Positions 26,017-34,117 of a stretch of 64,000 nucleotides of DNA are shown one piece after another. Source of the stretch: DATCRE01 sp035493595 (GTDB taxonomy: Bacteria; Bacteroidota; Bacteroidia; Cytophagales; Cyclobacteriaceae); NCBI GenBank assembly GCA_035493595.1, contig DATJHZ010000195.1:8777-72776 (forward strand), read 5' to 3'. The first letter of the stretch is position 1; every line of letters begins with the position of its first letter. The notes beneath the pieces are model-generated. The model was not told the origin of the DNA. It ran no database searches and saw only the letters and a list, made by a program, of their open reading frames with translations. A program made the translations under genes and the position numbers.

Positions 26017-26370
26017 GTGAATATAGAGGGCTATCGCAATTATTGTCTCAAAAAGAAAGGTGTTACCGAAGAGTTTCCTTTTGATGAGAGTACACTTGTA
26101 TTTAAGGTTATGGGCAAGATCTTTGCCCTCACCGGTGTTGAAAATTTTGCCAGCATTAACCTGAAGGTTGATCCGGAAATAGGGGCGGAGCTTCGTGAGC
26201 AGTACACATCTGTTAAACCCGGTTATCACATGAATAAAAAGCACTGGATAACGGTGGTGATTGATGGCTCCATTCCTGATAAGCTGGTGCTTCAATGGAC
26301 AGATAATTCTTATCAATTAGTAGTTTCGGCACTCACTAAAAGCCAAAAAACAGCGTTAGATGCTATGTAA
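26017..26370 (+). CDS. MmcQ/YjbR family protein
   Basis: 117 residues from GTG 26017. MmcQ/YjbR (CyaY-like fold) features are YRNYCLKKKGVTEEFPFDESTLVFKVMGKIFALTGVE, NLKVDPEIGAELREQY, VKPGYHMNKKHWITVVIDG and the final SYQLVVSALTKSQK. The double-wing-like fold is thought to bind DNA, but no defined role is known. It is the third gene of the ispG operon. Confidence 0.88.
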   Translation: MNIEGYRNYCLKKKGVTEEFPFDESTLVFKVMGKIFALTGVENFASINLKVDPEIGAELREQYTSVKPGYHMNKKHWITVVIDGSIPDKLVLQWTDNSYQLVVSALTKSQKTALDAM

Positions 26371-26429
26371 AATCGACCTTATGACCTTTATAAAGGCCTC
26401 TGGATTAGGATACTTATGCCTATTTTCTT

Positions 26430-26437
26430 TATTTTTG
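26430..26437 (+). promoter_or_regulatory. Putative -7 box for the lipoprotein gene
   Basis: TATTTTTG fits the Bacteroidota -7 consensus TAnnTTTG and lies 17 bases before the ATG at 26455. No convincing -33 TTTG is present, so the call is tentative. Confidence 0.4.
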
Positions 26438-26454
26438 CTTGATTACCCCTATCC

Positions 26455-27411
26455 ATGGCAAGGGCTTTAGCTGTCATTTTACTATTCTGTATTGCATTGG
26501 GCGCTTGTACCCAACGCCTGATATGCCCTGCTTATCAGAGCGCCTTTATTTATGATAAAGAGGCTTTGCGGAAGAAATTCAGCTATTTTGTTGATGATTC
26601 AACACCTAAAATTCTCACGGCAAGCAAGACTAAATACCTGATTGCCCAACCAACATCATACTCCAGGAAAATACGCAGTTTGCAAACTGTTGAAATGAAG
26701 CCAGTTTTTCCGGTAGTACCTGATTCTCTTCGCGATGATTATGTAGTTTCAAAAGCGGAGCTTGACTCAGCCGCACGATCCATTATAGATAGCACCTACA
26801 TTGTTGATGTTCCTCAGAAAAACGACAGCACCCAAAGTGCTGAGGACAGTGTTTACGTTATCACGAAAGATAAAGAGGTACGATTGCTCAAGTACGATCC
26901 GGATAGCATGAAATACTCCGTTGTAGATGTGCGTCTGAATGTAGACCAGGATAATTACATGTGGTATCTGCGTGCTAACCTGGTGTTACCAGATGTTAAG
27001 CTGGCTAAGCAACAAGGCGAGAAAGAAGCCCGCGAAGAAAAGCAAAAATCTAAAAAAGGATTCTTTGGATTCTTTAAGAACCTCTTCAAAAAGAAGAAGA
27101 AAGAAAAAGTTGACACAACAACGGTGGTGCCAGTGAAGGGTGAGCATGACTTTGACTATGTAGACACCACAGCCGTTAAGCCTGTAGCTAAGCAGGAAAC
27201 TGTGAAGAAGAAAAAGGGATTATTCTCCATATTCTCTCGCAAGAACAAGAAGGAAAAGGTGGCTCCTGACAATTCTAAAGCCGTTAAAGAGGAAGATGCT
27301 GTAGCACCTGAGGAAAAACCAAAGAAGAAAAAGAAGAAGAAAAATTCTGACGAACCTACAGAGCAGACTGATCCTAACAAGCCCGAAGAGAAGAAAGACG
27401 ATGGCTTTTAA
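26455..27411 (+). CDS. Lipoprotein with repeated Lys-rich C-terminal modules
   Basis: 318 residues. The signal ends in lipobox LGAC (Cys18), so an envelope lipoprotein is expected. Residues 20-190 are a hydrophilic domain of unknown family. The tail carries two related modules, KKGFFGFFKNLFKKKKKEKV near 198-217 and KKKGLFSIFSRKNKKEKV near 249-266, then a KPKKKKKKKNSDEP stretch and an acidic end. Each module is an amphipathic hydrophobic patch beside a Lys cluster. This could bind membranes, peptidoglycan-associated polymers or nucleic acid. Function unknown. Confidence 0.7.
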   Translation: MARALAVILLFCIALGACTQRLICPAYQSAFIYDKEALRKKFSYFVDDSTPKILTASKTKYLIAQPTSYSRKIRSLQTVEMKPVFPVVPDSLRDDYVVSKAELDSAARSIIDSTYIVDVPQKNDSTQSAEDSVYVITKDKEVRLLKYDPDSMKYSVVDVRLNVDQDNYMWYLRANLVLPDVKLAKQQGEKEAREEKQKSKKGFFGFFKNLFKKKKKEKVDTTTVVPVKGEHDFDYVDTTAVKPVAKQETVKKKKGLFSIFSRKNKKEKVAPDNSKAVKEEDAVAPEEKPKKKKKKKNSDEPTEQTDPNKPEEKKDDGF

Positions 27412-27467
27412 CAATCTCTAAAATTATTGATTCTTATAGCAGTTATATTAATTTCTATACGAGCAGT

Positions 27468-27550
27468 TCTAAGCCTGAAGGGCTGACATGATTATAGAAG
27501 AGGAAATTAATAAAATGCTCAAACCCCGAAGGGGTGATATATTTTCTCCA
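27468..27550 (+). repeat. Dispersed repeat with GAAGG mini-hairpin, two copies
   Basis: Copy 2 is at about 27468-27497 with core GCCTGAAGGGC (27473-27483) then TGACATGATTATAG. Copy 3 is at about 27517-27550 with core ACCCCGAAGGGGT (27523-27535) then GATATATTTTC. Both share the layout stem, GAA, stem, TGAYAT, AT-rich tail with the copy at 11798-11827. They occupy the gap between the lipoprotein gene and the convergent SRAP gene. Confidence 0.6.
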
Positions 27551-27556
27551 ATAGAA

Positions 27557-28258
27557 TTAATCAAAGAGCGTAAGATTACCGAACTGATCGGATGGAGGTG
27601 TTGGTGTAATCAACGAAGGCACATCAACATTGGGATCATTAATGCGTGGTGAAACCGGATAATAGTTTAGTGTTAGCGGCAAATTGTGTTGCAACAATTC
27701 AAACAATTCGCTTTCCGTGGCATCTTTGTTAAGCCAGGCCAGCTCGGCAGATCGATCAAAGATCACAGGCATCCGATCTTGTACCGTTGATACCAGTTCG
27801 TTAGCAGCCGTGGTGAAGATGGTGAATGTATGCATCATCTCTTTTCCCTCCACATCTTCATATTCCTCCCATAATCCTGGGAAAGAAAATATACTATTGC
27901 TTGTGGTAACAAAACGATAAGGTATGCTGGTTTTCTTACCAACCTTCTTCCATCCATAAAAACTATCGGCTGGCACAATGCAACGTGTTTTTGCTAGTGA
28001 CTTTCGAAGAGCTAACTTTTCTGAAAGACTTTCAATTCTCACGTTAATGAGTTTCTCTCCAGGTGTTTTATTTTTTGCCCAACCTGGCGTTTCGCCCCAA
28101 TAAAATGTTGAGATGCCATTGGGACTTGTATTGGTAATTACCGGTAAAAGTTTTGTGGGAGCAGCATTATAAGAGGGTGCATAGTATGCAGGTACTTCTA
28201 CTCCAAAACGTTCTTTAAGAGTAAGAGGAGAAGAAGTTATACTATAACGCTCGATCAT
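27557..28258 (-). CDS. SRAP (YedK/HMCES) family protein lacking catalytic residues
   Basis: 233 residues with the SRAP fold: YNAAPTKLLPVI, FYWGETPGWAKN, INVRIESLSEK, RCIVPADSFYGWKK, FTIFTTAANELVSTVQDRMPVIF and YPVSPRINDP. Active SRAPs use Cys2 to trap abasic sites in single-stranded DNA, aided by Asn75, Glu105 and His160 (E. coli YedK numbering). Here position 2 is Ile (MIERYS), the Glu is Gly102 (FYGWK) and the His is Gln160 (VQDRMP); Asn72 and Arg4 are kept. No alternative upstream start would supply a Cys. The frame is intact, so it may bind DNA without cross-linking, or have a new chemistry. Confidence 0.88.
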   Translation of the reverse strand: MIERYSITSSPLTLKERFGVEVPAYYAPSYNAAPTKLLPVITNTSPNGISTFYWGETPGWAKNKTPGEKLINVRIESLSEKLALRKSLAKTRCIVPADSFYGWKKVGKKTSIPYRFVTTSNSIFSFPGLWEEYEDVEGKEMMHTFTIFTTAANELVSTVQDRMPVIFDRSAELAWLNKDATESELFELLQHNLPLTLNYYPVSPRINDPNVDVPSLITPTPPSDQFGNLTLFD

Positions 28259-28270
28259 TGGTGATTTTAA

Positions 28271-28291
28271 AACGAGTACGATTTACGATTT
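28271..28291 (-). repeat. Heptad repeat, AAATCGT type, upstream of SRAP gene
   Basis: Read on the minus strand the units are AAATCGT, AAATCGT and ACTCGTT in register, ending 12 bases before the SRAP ATG. They resemble the ACTTCGT/GAATCGT/AAATAGT units in the middle of the array at 39.6 kb and those at 56.04 kb. Confidence 0.5.
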
Positions 28292-28345
28292 TTAAGCTTC
28301 TTATGAAAGATTCTTTAAAGAAGTCGACTTAATAAAGATGAAGTC

Positions 28346-29278
28346 CTAGCGAATGAAGTCGAGCGCCCGCTGTTCTGACCAGTACAAGCCTGTATTGTTT
28401 AGCTGGGCAAAGCCAACGTGGCCCCCTCTTTCGGGAGTTTCCAGAACCACAGTTCTATGATTCTTTACCTGGTCAAACGGGTAGCATTCTCTGCTAAGAA
28501 AAGGATCGTTCAGTGCTGTAAGAATTAAGGTCGGAATCTGAATGTTGTGTACATAATGAACAGAGCTGCATTGATTGTAATAATCATAAGCATCGCTAAA
28601 CCCATGAAGAGGTGCCGTATATCGATCATCAAAATCTTTTAAAGTTGTGATCGATTCTATCCCATTTATATCAAGGCCTTCCATCAACTTTGACTTGGCA
28701 ATGATTTTATTCTTAAGGCTTTTTAGAAACCTGTCGTGATAGATTTTGTTAGCAGGTGTAGAGAGCTTTTCGCAACCAGTCTTCAATTCCATCGGCACAG
28801 AAATGGCGACAGCTTTTTTAAGTAATTCAGATCGGTTTCTGTCTTCACCCAGATACTTCAGCGTGATGTTTCCCCCCAGACTAAAACCAATAAGGTTAAT
28901 GGAATTATATTTTGATTGTATGGCGTGATTGATAACAACATCCAGGTCATCCGTTGCGCCACTGTGGTAAAACCGAAGCTGCTTGTTCATCTCACTTGCA
29001 CAGCCACGATAATTCCAGGCCATGACGTCGAATCCTTTTTCGAAAAAAGCTTTAGCCATGCCTCTTATGTAAGGACGATCACTGCTGCCTTCTAATCCAT
29101 GAGAGATGATGACTACCTTATCCGAACTCTGCGAGCTTGAACTTACTTCAAGCCAATCATTATCAGGTGTTGTAATTCTTTCCGTTTGCTGAAAAGTAAA
29201 ATTTACTTTTCTTAACAACGACGGGTAAATCGTTTCAAGGTGTTTATTGAAAAGAAAGAATGGTGGTTTGTATACCAT
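28346..29278 (-). CDS. YheT-family alpha/beta hydrolase
   Basis: 310 residues. YheT family marks are PPFFLFNKHLETIYPSLLR at the start, VVIISHGLEGSSDRPYIRG, WNYRGCASEMN, the nucleophile elbow GFSLGGN, and late acid and His in LNDPFLS and RGGHVGF. Family members are membrane-associated esterase-like hydrolases with uncertain substrates. It shares base 29278 with the upstream BstA-like gene stop, which implies an operon. Confidence 0.9.
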   Translation of the reverse strand: MVYKPPFFLFNKHLETIYPSLLRKVNFTFQQTERITTPDNDWLEVSSSSQSSDKVVIISHGLEGSSDRPYIRGMAKAFFEKGFDVMAWNYRGCASEMNKQLRFYHSGATDDLDVVINHAIQSKYNSINLIGFSLGGNITLKYLGEDRNRSELLKKAVAISVPMELKTGCEKLSTPANKIYHDRFLKSLKNKIIAKSKLMEGLDINGIESITTLKDFDDRYTAPLHGFSDAYDYYNQCSSVHYVHNIQIPTLILTALNDPFLSRECYPFDQVKNHRTVVLETPERGGHVGFAQLNNTGLYWSEQRALDFIR

Positions 29279-29805
29279 TATTGCTTCTGAGCAACAATTT
29301 GAATGTGGCCCAGATGATGTTCGCCATGCCAGGCATAAGTAGCAATTAGTCGAGCCAATGAAACACGTTTCATGGTATCAGGATGAATAAATTCTTTACT
29401 CATATCCTCTGGCTTAAGACTTTTTAACAGCGTGATCCACTTGGTGTGAAGTGCTTTTAAAAGTATAATGGAAAGGGTAGGATCAAGTTTGGTCTCAGGT
29501 GTTTCTGCCCAGGCTTTTTCATTGTAAGCCTTGATCATAGGTGTGTTCTCTGTGAGCGTCCACTTAAAACGGATGAAGGCATTCAGGTGACTATCGGCTA
29601 AATGATGTAAAACCTGTCTGATATTCCATCCACCTTCACGGTATGGTGTTTCTAATTGGGCAGCTGAAAGATTTTTAAATGCCTCTTCAACTTTAGACGG
29701 AAGACTTTCAATACGGCTTATATTCAAATTGATTTCGTCAAGGGTATAAGAGTCCTGGGGTGTAAACTTACCCGTGGGATACCGAAGAGCATCGTCGTTA
29801 TTCAT
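29278..29805 (-). CDS. YfiT/BstA-like DinB protein, putative bacillithiol transferase
   Basis: 175 residues from the ATG at 29805 (MNNDDALRYPTGKF). The sequence follows YfiT/BstA closely: LRYPTGKF, REGGWNIRQVLHHLADSHLNAFIRFKWTLTE, YNEKAWAE and YAWHGEHHLGHI, with His ligands in the LHHLADSH and WHGEHHLGH motifs. Such enzymes conjugate bacillithiol to electrophiles. Its start overlaps the terC stop by eight bases. Confidence 0.87.
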   Translation of the reverse strand: MNNDDALRYPTGKFTPQDSYTLDEINLNISRIESLPSKVEEAFKNLSAAQLETPYREGGWNIRQVLHHLADSHLNAFIRFKWTLTENTPMIKAYNEKAWAETPETKLDPTLSIILLKALHTKWITLLKSLKPEDMSKEFIHPDTMKRVSLARLIATYAWHGEHHLGHIQIVAQKQ

Positions 29806-30559
29806 GAGCTTCCTCTTTAGCTTTTTTGCGCCTGTTTCGAACCCGGATGTTGACCATCTCAATAATCATTGAGAATACAATAGCGAAGTAGATATAGCCT
29901 TTCGGTACTTCTTTGTGAAGGCCTTCCAGGAAGAGCATAAAACCAATTAAAATCAAGAACCCTAATGCCAGCACTTCCATTGACGGATGCTTATGAATAA
30001 AGTCACTAATAGCACCTGAGAAAATAATCATGATACCAATAGACAGGATAACAGCAATAATCATAATGATCACATGATCTGTTAGTCCGACGGCTGTTAA
30101 GATAGAGTCAAACGAGAAAATAATATCAAGTAGAATAATCTGTATGATGATGCCTGATACATTCACTTTGGAACCGCCACCTCCGCCTTCCATCTTTTCT
30201 TCTTCACCCTCCATTTCATGGTTTATCTCGCGGGTACTTTTAGCAATAAGAAAAAGACCCCCAAAGATGAGGATAAGATCACGACCACTGACAGCAACGG
30301 AATCACCAAAAATAACAGTGCCAGGTATGGTGAACAGAGGCTCTTTGAATTTCATTACCCAGGTAATAGTGAGCAATAATAAGATCCGAACAAACATGGC
30401 CAATACAAGACCTATATTACGGGTCTTAGCCCTGATCTCGATCGGTAATTTATTAGAGACAATGGAGATGAAAATGATATTATCAATCCCTAAAACAACT
30501 TCAAAAAAGGTAAGCGTAAGCAAGGCTAGCCATGTTTCAGCTTTAAGAAAGATTTCCAT
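29798..30559 (-). CDS. TerC-family integral membrane protein
   Basis: 253 residues, about seven or more membrane segments. TerC motifs with acidic residues inside membrane helices: FFEVVLGIDNIIFISIVSNKLP near the N-terminus and IIFSFDSILTAVGLTDH in the middle. A glycine/glutamate-rich cytoplasmic loop (HEMEGEEEKMEGGGGGSK) separates the halves. The family is linked to metal (notably manganese) efflux and metal loading of exported proteins. It is first in the apparent terC-bstA-yheT operon, a detoxification-like grouping. Confidence 0.9.
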   Translation of the reverse strand: MEIFLKAETWLALLTLTFFEVVLGIDNIIFISIVSNKLPIEIRAKTRNIGLVLAMFVRILLLLTITWVMKFKEPLFTIPGTVIFGDSVAVSGRDLILIFGGLFLIAKSTREINHEMEGEEEKMEGGGGGSKVNVSGIIIQIILLDIIFSFDSILTAVGLTDHVIIMIIAVILSIGIMIIFSGAISDFIHKHPSMEVLALGFLILIGFMLFLEGLHKEVPKGYIYFAIVFSMIIEMVNIRVRNRRKKAKEEAHE

Positions 30560-30718
30560 TCAATGGGTTTAAGGGTTTTCAAACTTTAAAAATAGGATAA
30601 TAATATTATCTGCCAAAGTCAGACGTAATAATATACAGGCAAAAAAACTTATGTTTAAACTGCTTTTTTTACGCAAAATAGTTACTTTAAAAACAACGGG
30701 TCTATACCTGTAATATGT

Positions 30719-31639
30719 TTATTTGCGTTTCGCTTTTGCTGTCATCAGCTTATTCATCTTAACAGCCATCTTTCCGCAAATGTAACCGATACCTAAGGCT
30801 AGCGGATAATCACCAGCCCAGTGCACGCCATTGTTAATCATGGCCAGACCTGTTACCCCAATTACGCTATAACCTACCGGTATGATCCATCGCTTCTCTG
30901 GGTAATTGCCTGCCAAAACTGTTACTGTAGCCATCATGGTTGCCAAATGCCCCGAAGGAAAAGCATCATGATGTGACACGGCCTTCTGATATTCCGATGG
31001 CTTTGTAAAAGGTCTCCATACACCGCCAGGTGCTGTTGATGCAGCCGGGCTTTCACGCCCCGCAACCCTTTTAAGAATCTGGCAGGTAATGCCAAGTGCT
31101 AACTGTGCTTGTAAAATCTGACTTGAGGTTTGGCGTGCCCGGTTATCTTTATAGGCAATCCCGTACAAAGACATGCCACCACAAAGCAACAAGCTTGTTG
31201 AACCTTCACCCAGGGAATAGAATACTGAGTTTAAATTTTGAGGTAGCTGGTAGGCATCGAAATGTGTTGAGCCCACATTAAAACCAACCACAGTCTTGTA
31301 TTTGTTTTCATTATCAAGACCTATGTAGCGGGAGAATCGCTTAACGCCATCGGTTATATCCTGGTCGCAGGCAATCAATACTAGTGTAGATGATGTGATA
31401 ATTCCCCACGCCGGAATACTCTTTTTGCTAAATGATTCCTTTGCCGACCATGCCATTGTCTTTGGTAATTTTGTCACAAAAGCAAAAGGCCTTGGCTTGG
31501 TATATACAAATTCATCTGGCCGTGATGTTTGTGTTGAATCAACAACAGCAGTTTTTACTGTGTCGCTTATCTGACAAAAAGATACTGTACAGTTAATTAA
31601 AACGATAAGCAGTACTGCGTTGAGTTTTAAGAATTGCAT
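30719..31639 (-). CDS. PAP2-superfamily phosphatase
   Basis: 306 residues from the ATG at 31639 (MQFLKLNAVLLIVLINC); a longer frame continues upstream but overlaps the next gene. It has a signal peptide or first TM. PAP2 motifs: KRVAGRESP (motif 1 variant), FPSGH (motif 2), and GVHWAGDYPLALGIG (motif 3 core H..xD). Likely role: removal of phosphate from membrane lipid pyrophosphates or phosphatidic acid on the outer face of the inner membrane. It begins one base past the monooxygenase-like gene stop. Confidence 0.87.
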   Translation of the reverse strand: MQFLKLNAVLLIVLINCTVSFCQISDTVKTAVVDSTQTSRPDEFVYTKPRPFAFVTKLPKTMAWSAKESFSKKSIPAWGIITSSTLVLIACDQDITDGVKRFSRYIGLDNENKYKTVVGFNVGSTHFDAYQLPQNLNSVFYSLGEGSTSLLLCGGMSLYGIAYKDNRARQTSSQILQAQLALGITCQILKRVAGRESPAASTAPGGVWRPFTKPSEYQKAVSHHDAFPSGHLATMMATVTVLAGNYPEKRWIIPVGYSVIGVTGLAMINNGVHWAGDYPLALGIGYICGKMAVKMNKLMTAKAKRK

Positions 31640-31640
31640 T

Positions 31641-31934
31641 TTAAAGTTCGATGAATTTTTCAAGTGAATAGGCTTTTGATTTTTCAGCAAAAAGAATTTT
31701 AACATTGCTCCATACATGTTTAAATAATTCAGAGTTACGATAAGCTTCAAGGCTTTCTTCATTAATCCAGTAGCTTAGCGTAGTATAGAGATTGGGGTCT
31801 TTAAGATCTTTGAGAAGTTCAAGGTGAGTGCATCCTTTAAAATGACGTATAGATTGTTTGTTTTCATTGAAGATATTCAAAAAGGTTTCAACCTCTGATT
31901 CTTTAAAATGCATGCGTACAATTCGTATAATCAC
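31641..31934 (-). CDS. ABM-domain protein (antibiotic biosynthesis monooxygenase fold)
   Basis: 97 residues forming one ferredoxin-like ABM domain: MIIRIVRMHFKESEVETFLNIF, SIRHFKGCTHLELLKDLKDPNLYTTLSYW, EESLEAYRNSELFKHVWSNVKILF. Short stand-alone members are common and rarely characterised; some are heme-degrading or quinol-oxidising. Upstream of and nearly contiguous with the PAP2 gene, and 26 bases downstream of the SAM-hydrolase gene, so one operon of three genes is likely. Confidence 0.85.
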   Translation of the reverse strand: MIIRIVRMHFKESEVETFLNIFNENKQSIRHFKGCTHLELLKDLKDPNLYTTLSYWINEESLEAYRNSELFKHVWSNVKILFAEKSKAYSLEKFIEL

Positions 31935-31960
31935 ATCGTATTATTTTGATCTATTCTTCT

Positions 31961-32734
31961 CTACTCTTCGAAGGTAACGTTTACCACACTATCGTAAGAA
32001 AGTCCAAGAAGCTCAGACGCGTTTCCTTTATAAATTCCAATTTCCAGAACATTAAGACTATTGAATACAATAAAGCATTCGCCTTCTTCAGCCTGGTTAT
32101 ATTGGGTTTGAATGCGTCTGAATTTCTCACCACCAAATTGTATAGTAAACACTCTGCCCTGATTGAGTATTTCAAAAGCATCTTTGGGTATGTTGGTTAT
32201 CAGATTGCCAAAGCTATCGACCCTTATAACACAGCCTGTAATTTGTTTCTTGGTAGCTTTCACCTGTCTGTCGATCATCTTCTTGAATGATGGCATTGGT
32301 TTGCCCAGATCAGACAAGGAAACACCGCTGGCAATTTTCACGGCCACGGGAGCAAAGATATCGCGTTCAGGAAATGTAGTCTGAATAGAGTTTATGGAAT
32401 TTAATACGATAAGGTTCTGATGGGTTTTATCGCTGATAAGTCCAATCAAGCCATTGTCACTGCCAACAAAAAAGTGATCCTCCAGTTGTACGGCAATGGG
32501 CATGTCGTTGCGGCTGCCTACAGAATCAACACCCACAATGTGTACTGTGCCTTTGGGGAAATCACGAAATACGGAGCGCAATACAAATGCTGCATGTGCG
32601 ATATCATTAGGCTTTATTTTATGACTGATGTCCTCTATCCTGATTCCGGGGTTGATACTGATAATACGGGCTTTGATCGCTGCTACGTAATGATCGCTTT
32701 CGCCAGAGTCAGTTAGCAGAGTTACGATAGCCAT
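31961..32734 (-). CDS. SAM hydroxide adenosyltransferase (DUF62 family)
   Basis: 257 residues. It starts MAIVTLLTDSGESDHYVAAIKARI, with the conserved TDSG/Y-x-x-A-x-K-A/G core; then IEDISHKIKPNDIAHAAFVLRSVFRDFPKGTVHIVGVDS and VGSDNGLIGLI, and the C-terminal domain RVDSFGNLITNI. Family enzymes hydrolyse S-adenosylmethionine to adenosine and methionine using water-derived hydroxide. Chlorinases and fluorinases are relatives, but this form is the widespread hydrolase type. Confidence 0.9.
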   Translation of the reverse strand: MAIVTLLTDSGESDHYVAAIKARIISINPGIRIEDISHKIKPNDIAHAAFVLRSVFRDFPKGTVHIVGVDSVGSRNDMPIAVQLEDHFFVGSDNGLIGLISDKTHQNLIVLNSINSIQTTFPERDIFAPVAVKIASGVSLSDLGKPMPSFKKMIDRQVKATKKQITGCVIRVDSFGNLITNIPKDAFEILNQGRVFTIQFGGEKFRRIQTQYNQAEEGECFIVFNSLNVLEIGIYKGNASELLGLSYDSVVNVTFEE

Positions 32735-33071
32735 GTTATGAAACGATCAGATAGAGTTCAAAATTTGGGACGAAATTTACGATTTTACTTACAGGATACT
32801 AAGCCAGATGCATTGAATTAAACTTAAAGTTACCTGTAGCACACGCGGCAATGAGCATTTTGTTAAAATAGCAAGTGAGATGAAAGATGCTGTCCGTATA
32901 TTCACGTACCTGTCTGTACCGCAACCCGAAAATAAATGATGCGTTAAAACGGACAATTCTGAAACCGTATTGTTAAAATATTATGATTGATCATTTGATG
33001 AAAATGACCTTTCAGAGGAACTTTTAAAATGACTATTTTTGTATATATATCATTAACCAATTCATATTTCA
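32735..33071. other. 337-bp divergent intergenic region
   Basis: No credible gene. TTGTTAAAATA occurs twice (32860-32870 and 32970-32980), significance unknown. A -7-like TATTTTTG is at 33034-33041, 30 bases before phoH. Confidence 0.55.
33034..33041 (+). promoter_or_regulatory. Putative -7 box for phoH
   Basis: TATTTTTG matches TAnnTTTG and lies 30 bases before the TTG start. A -33 element is not clear. Confidence 0.4.
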
Positions 33072-34043
33072 TTGATTGAGAAAACTGTAACATTAGAAAA
33101 CATCTCCCTGATTGATTTTCTGGGTATTGAAAATAAAAACATAGACTCGCTGGCCGCGGCTTTTCCAAAAAGCAAAATTGTTTCGCGTGGTAATCAGATC
33201 TTACTTAAAGGCAGCACTTCTGAAATAATTCAGATTAATGATATTCTAAATTCGTTGGTGGATTATTATCACAAGTTTGGAAAAGTGACCGAAGAGAGCG
33301 TTCAGAATTATATTGCCAAAGAACAAGAAATGGTTCTTCCGCACGATGAAGGAACTTCAAATGATGATGTCATTGTATTTGGAACGAAAGGCGCACCAAT
33401 CAAACCAAAGACGGCCAATCAGCAAAGCCTTGTTAATCTTGTTAAGGAAAACGATCTGGTATTTGCTCTCGGACCTGCAGGTACGGGCAAGACTTATATT
33501 TCAGTAGCCCTTGCTGTAAGAGCCTTAAAGAATAAGCAAGTCAAAAAAATTATTATAACCCGGCCGGCAGTAGAAGCAGGAGAGAACCTTGGATTTCTTC
33601 CTGGCGATTTGAAAGAAAAGATAGATCCATACTTGCGTCCTATTTACGATGCGCTCAACGATATGATTCCGTTTGAGAAGCTAAAGTATTATATGGAACG
33701 TGAGTTGATAGAGATTGCTCCACTGGCGTACATGCGTGGCAGAACGTTGAACAATGCCTTTATCTTGTTAGATGAAGCACAGAATACCACGCCCATGCAG
33801 ATGAAAATGTTTTTGACACGTATGGGCCCTGAGTCTAAAATGATTGTTACCGGCGATGCCTCGCAGATAGATTTACCTTCACGCCAGAGTTCAGGTCTTA
33901 AAGAAGCCATTCGCATTTTGAATAACGTGAAAGGTATTGGCTTCATTGAATTGAATGAGAAAGATGTTGTTCGCCATAAACTGGTACGTGATATTATTGA
34001 AGCTTACAACAAGGAGAATTCTTCAGGTCAGGCAAAAGCATAA
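33072..34043 (+). CDS. phoH: PhoH-family ATPase
   Basis: 323 residues; the start is TTG 33072 (no ATG fits the family's N-terminus better). The N-terminal KH-like region is followed by the P-loop ATPase: Walker A GPAGTGKT near residues 134-141, ITRPAVEAGENLGFLPGDLKEKIDPYLRPIYDAL, Walker B FILLDEAQNTTPMQMKMFLTRMG, and VTGDASQIDLP. It probably acts in RNA metabolism with YbeY-type partners. It is followed at once by a strong terminator. Confidence 0.92.
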   Translation: MIEKTVTLENISLIDFLGIENKNIDSLAAAFPKSKIVSRGNQILLKGSTSEIIQINDILNSLVDYYHKFGKVTEESVQNYIAKEQEMVLPHDEGTSNDDVIVFGTKGAPIKPKTANQQSLVNLVKENDLVFALGPAGTGKTYISVALAVRALKNKQVKKIIITRPAVEAGENLGFLPGDLKEKIDPYLRPIYDALNDMIPFEKLKYYMERELIEIAPLAYMRGRTLNNAFILLDEAQNTTPMQMKMFLTRMGPESKMIVTGDASQIDLPSRQSSGLKEAIRILNNVKGIGFIELNEKDVVRHKLVRDIIEAYNKENSSGQAKA

Positions 34044-34072
34044 ATTGATCTCACAGAAAAAGAAGGTACAAA

Positions 34073-34101
34073 AAAAGCCTCTGAATTTTCAGAGGCTTTT
34101 T
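34073..34101. terminator. Bidirectional terminator between phoH and GH3 gene
   Basis: GCCTCTGAA (34077-34085) pairs with TTCAGAGGC (34088-34096), extended by an A-run on the left and a T-run on the right that pair as well. It lies between convergent stops at 34043 and 34118. Confidence 0.9.
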
Positions 34102-34117
34102 ATTTATGCAATGAATC

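Noticed and set aside
27156..27414. Antisense open frames rich in Phe and Ser
   Set aside because: They are shadows of the Lys-rich lipoprotein tail.
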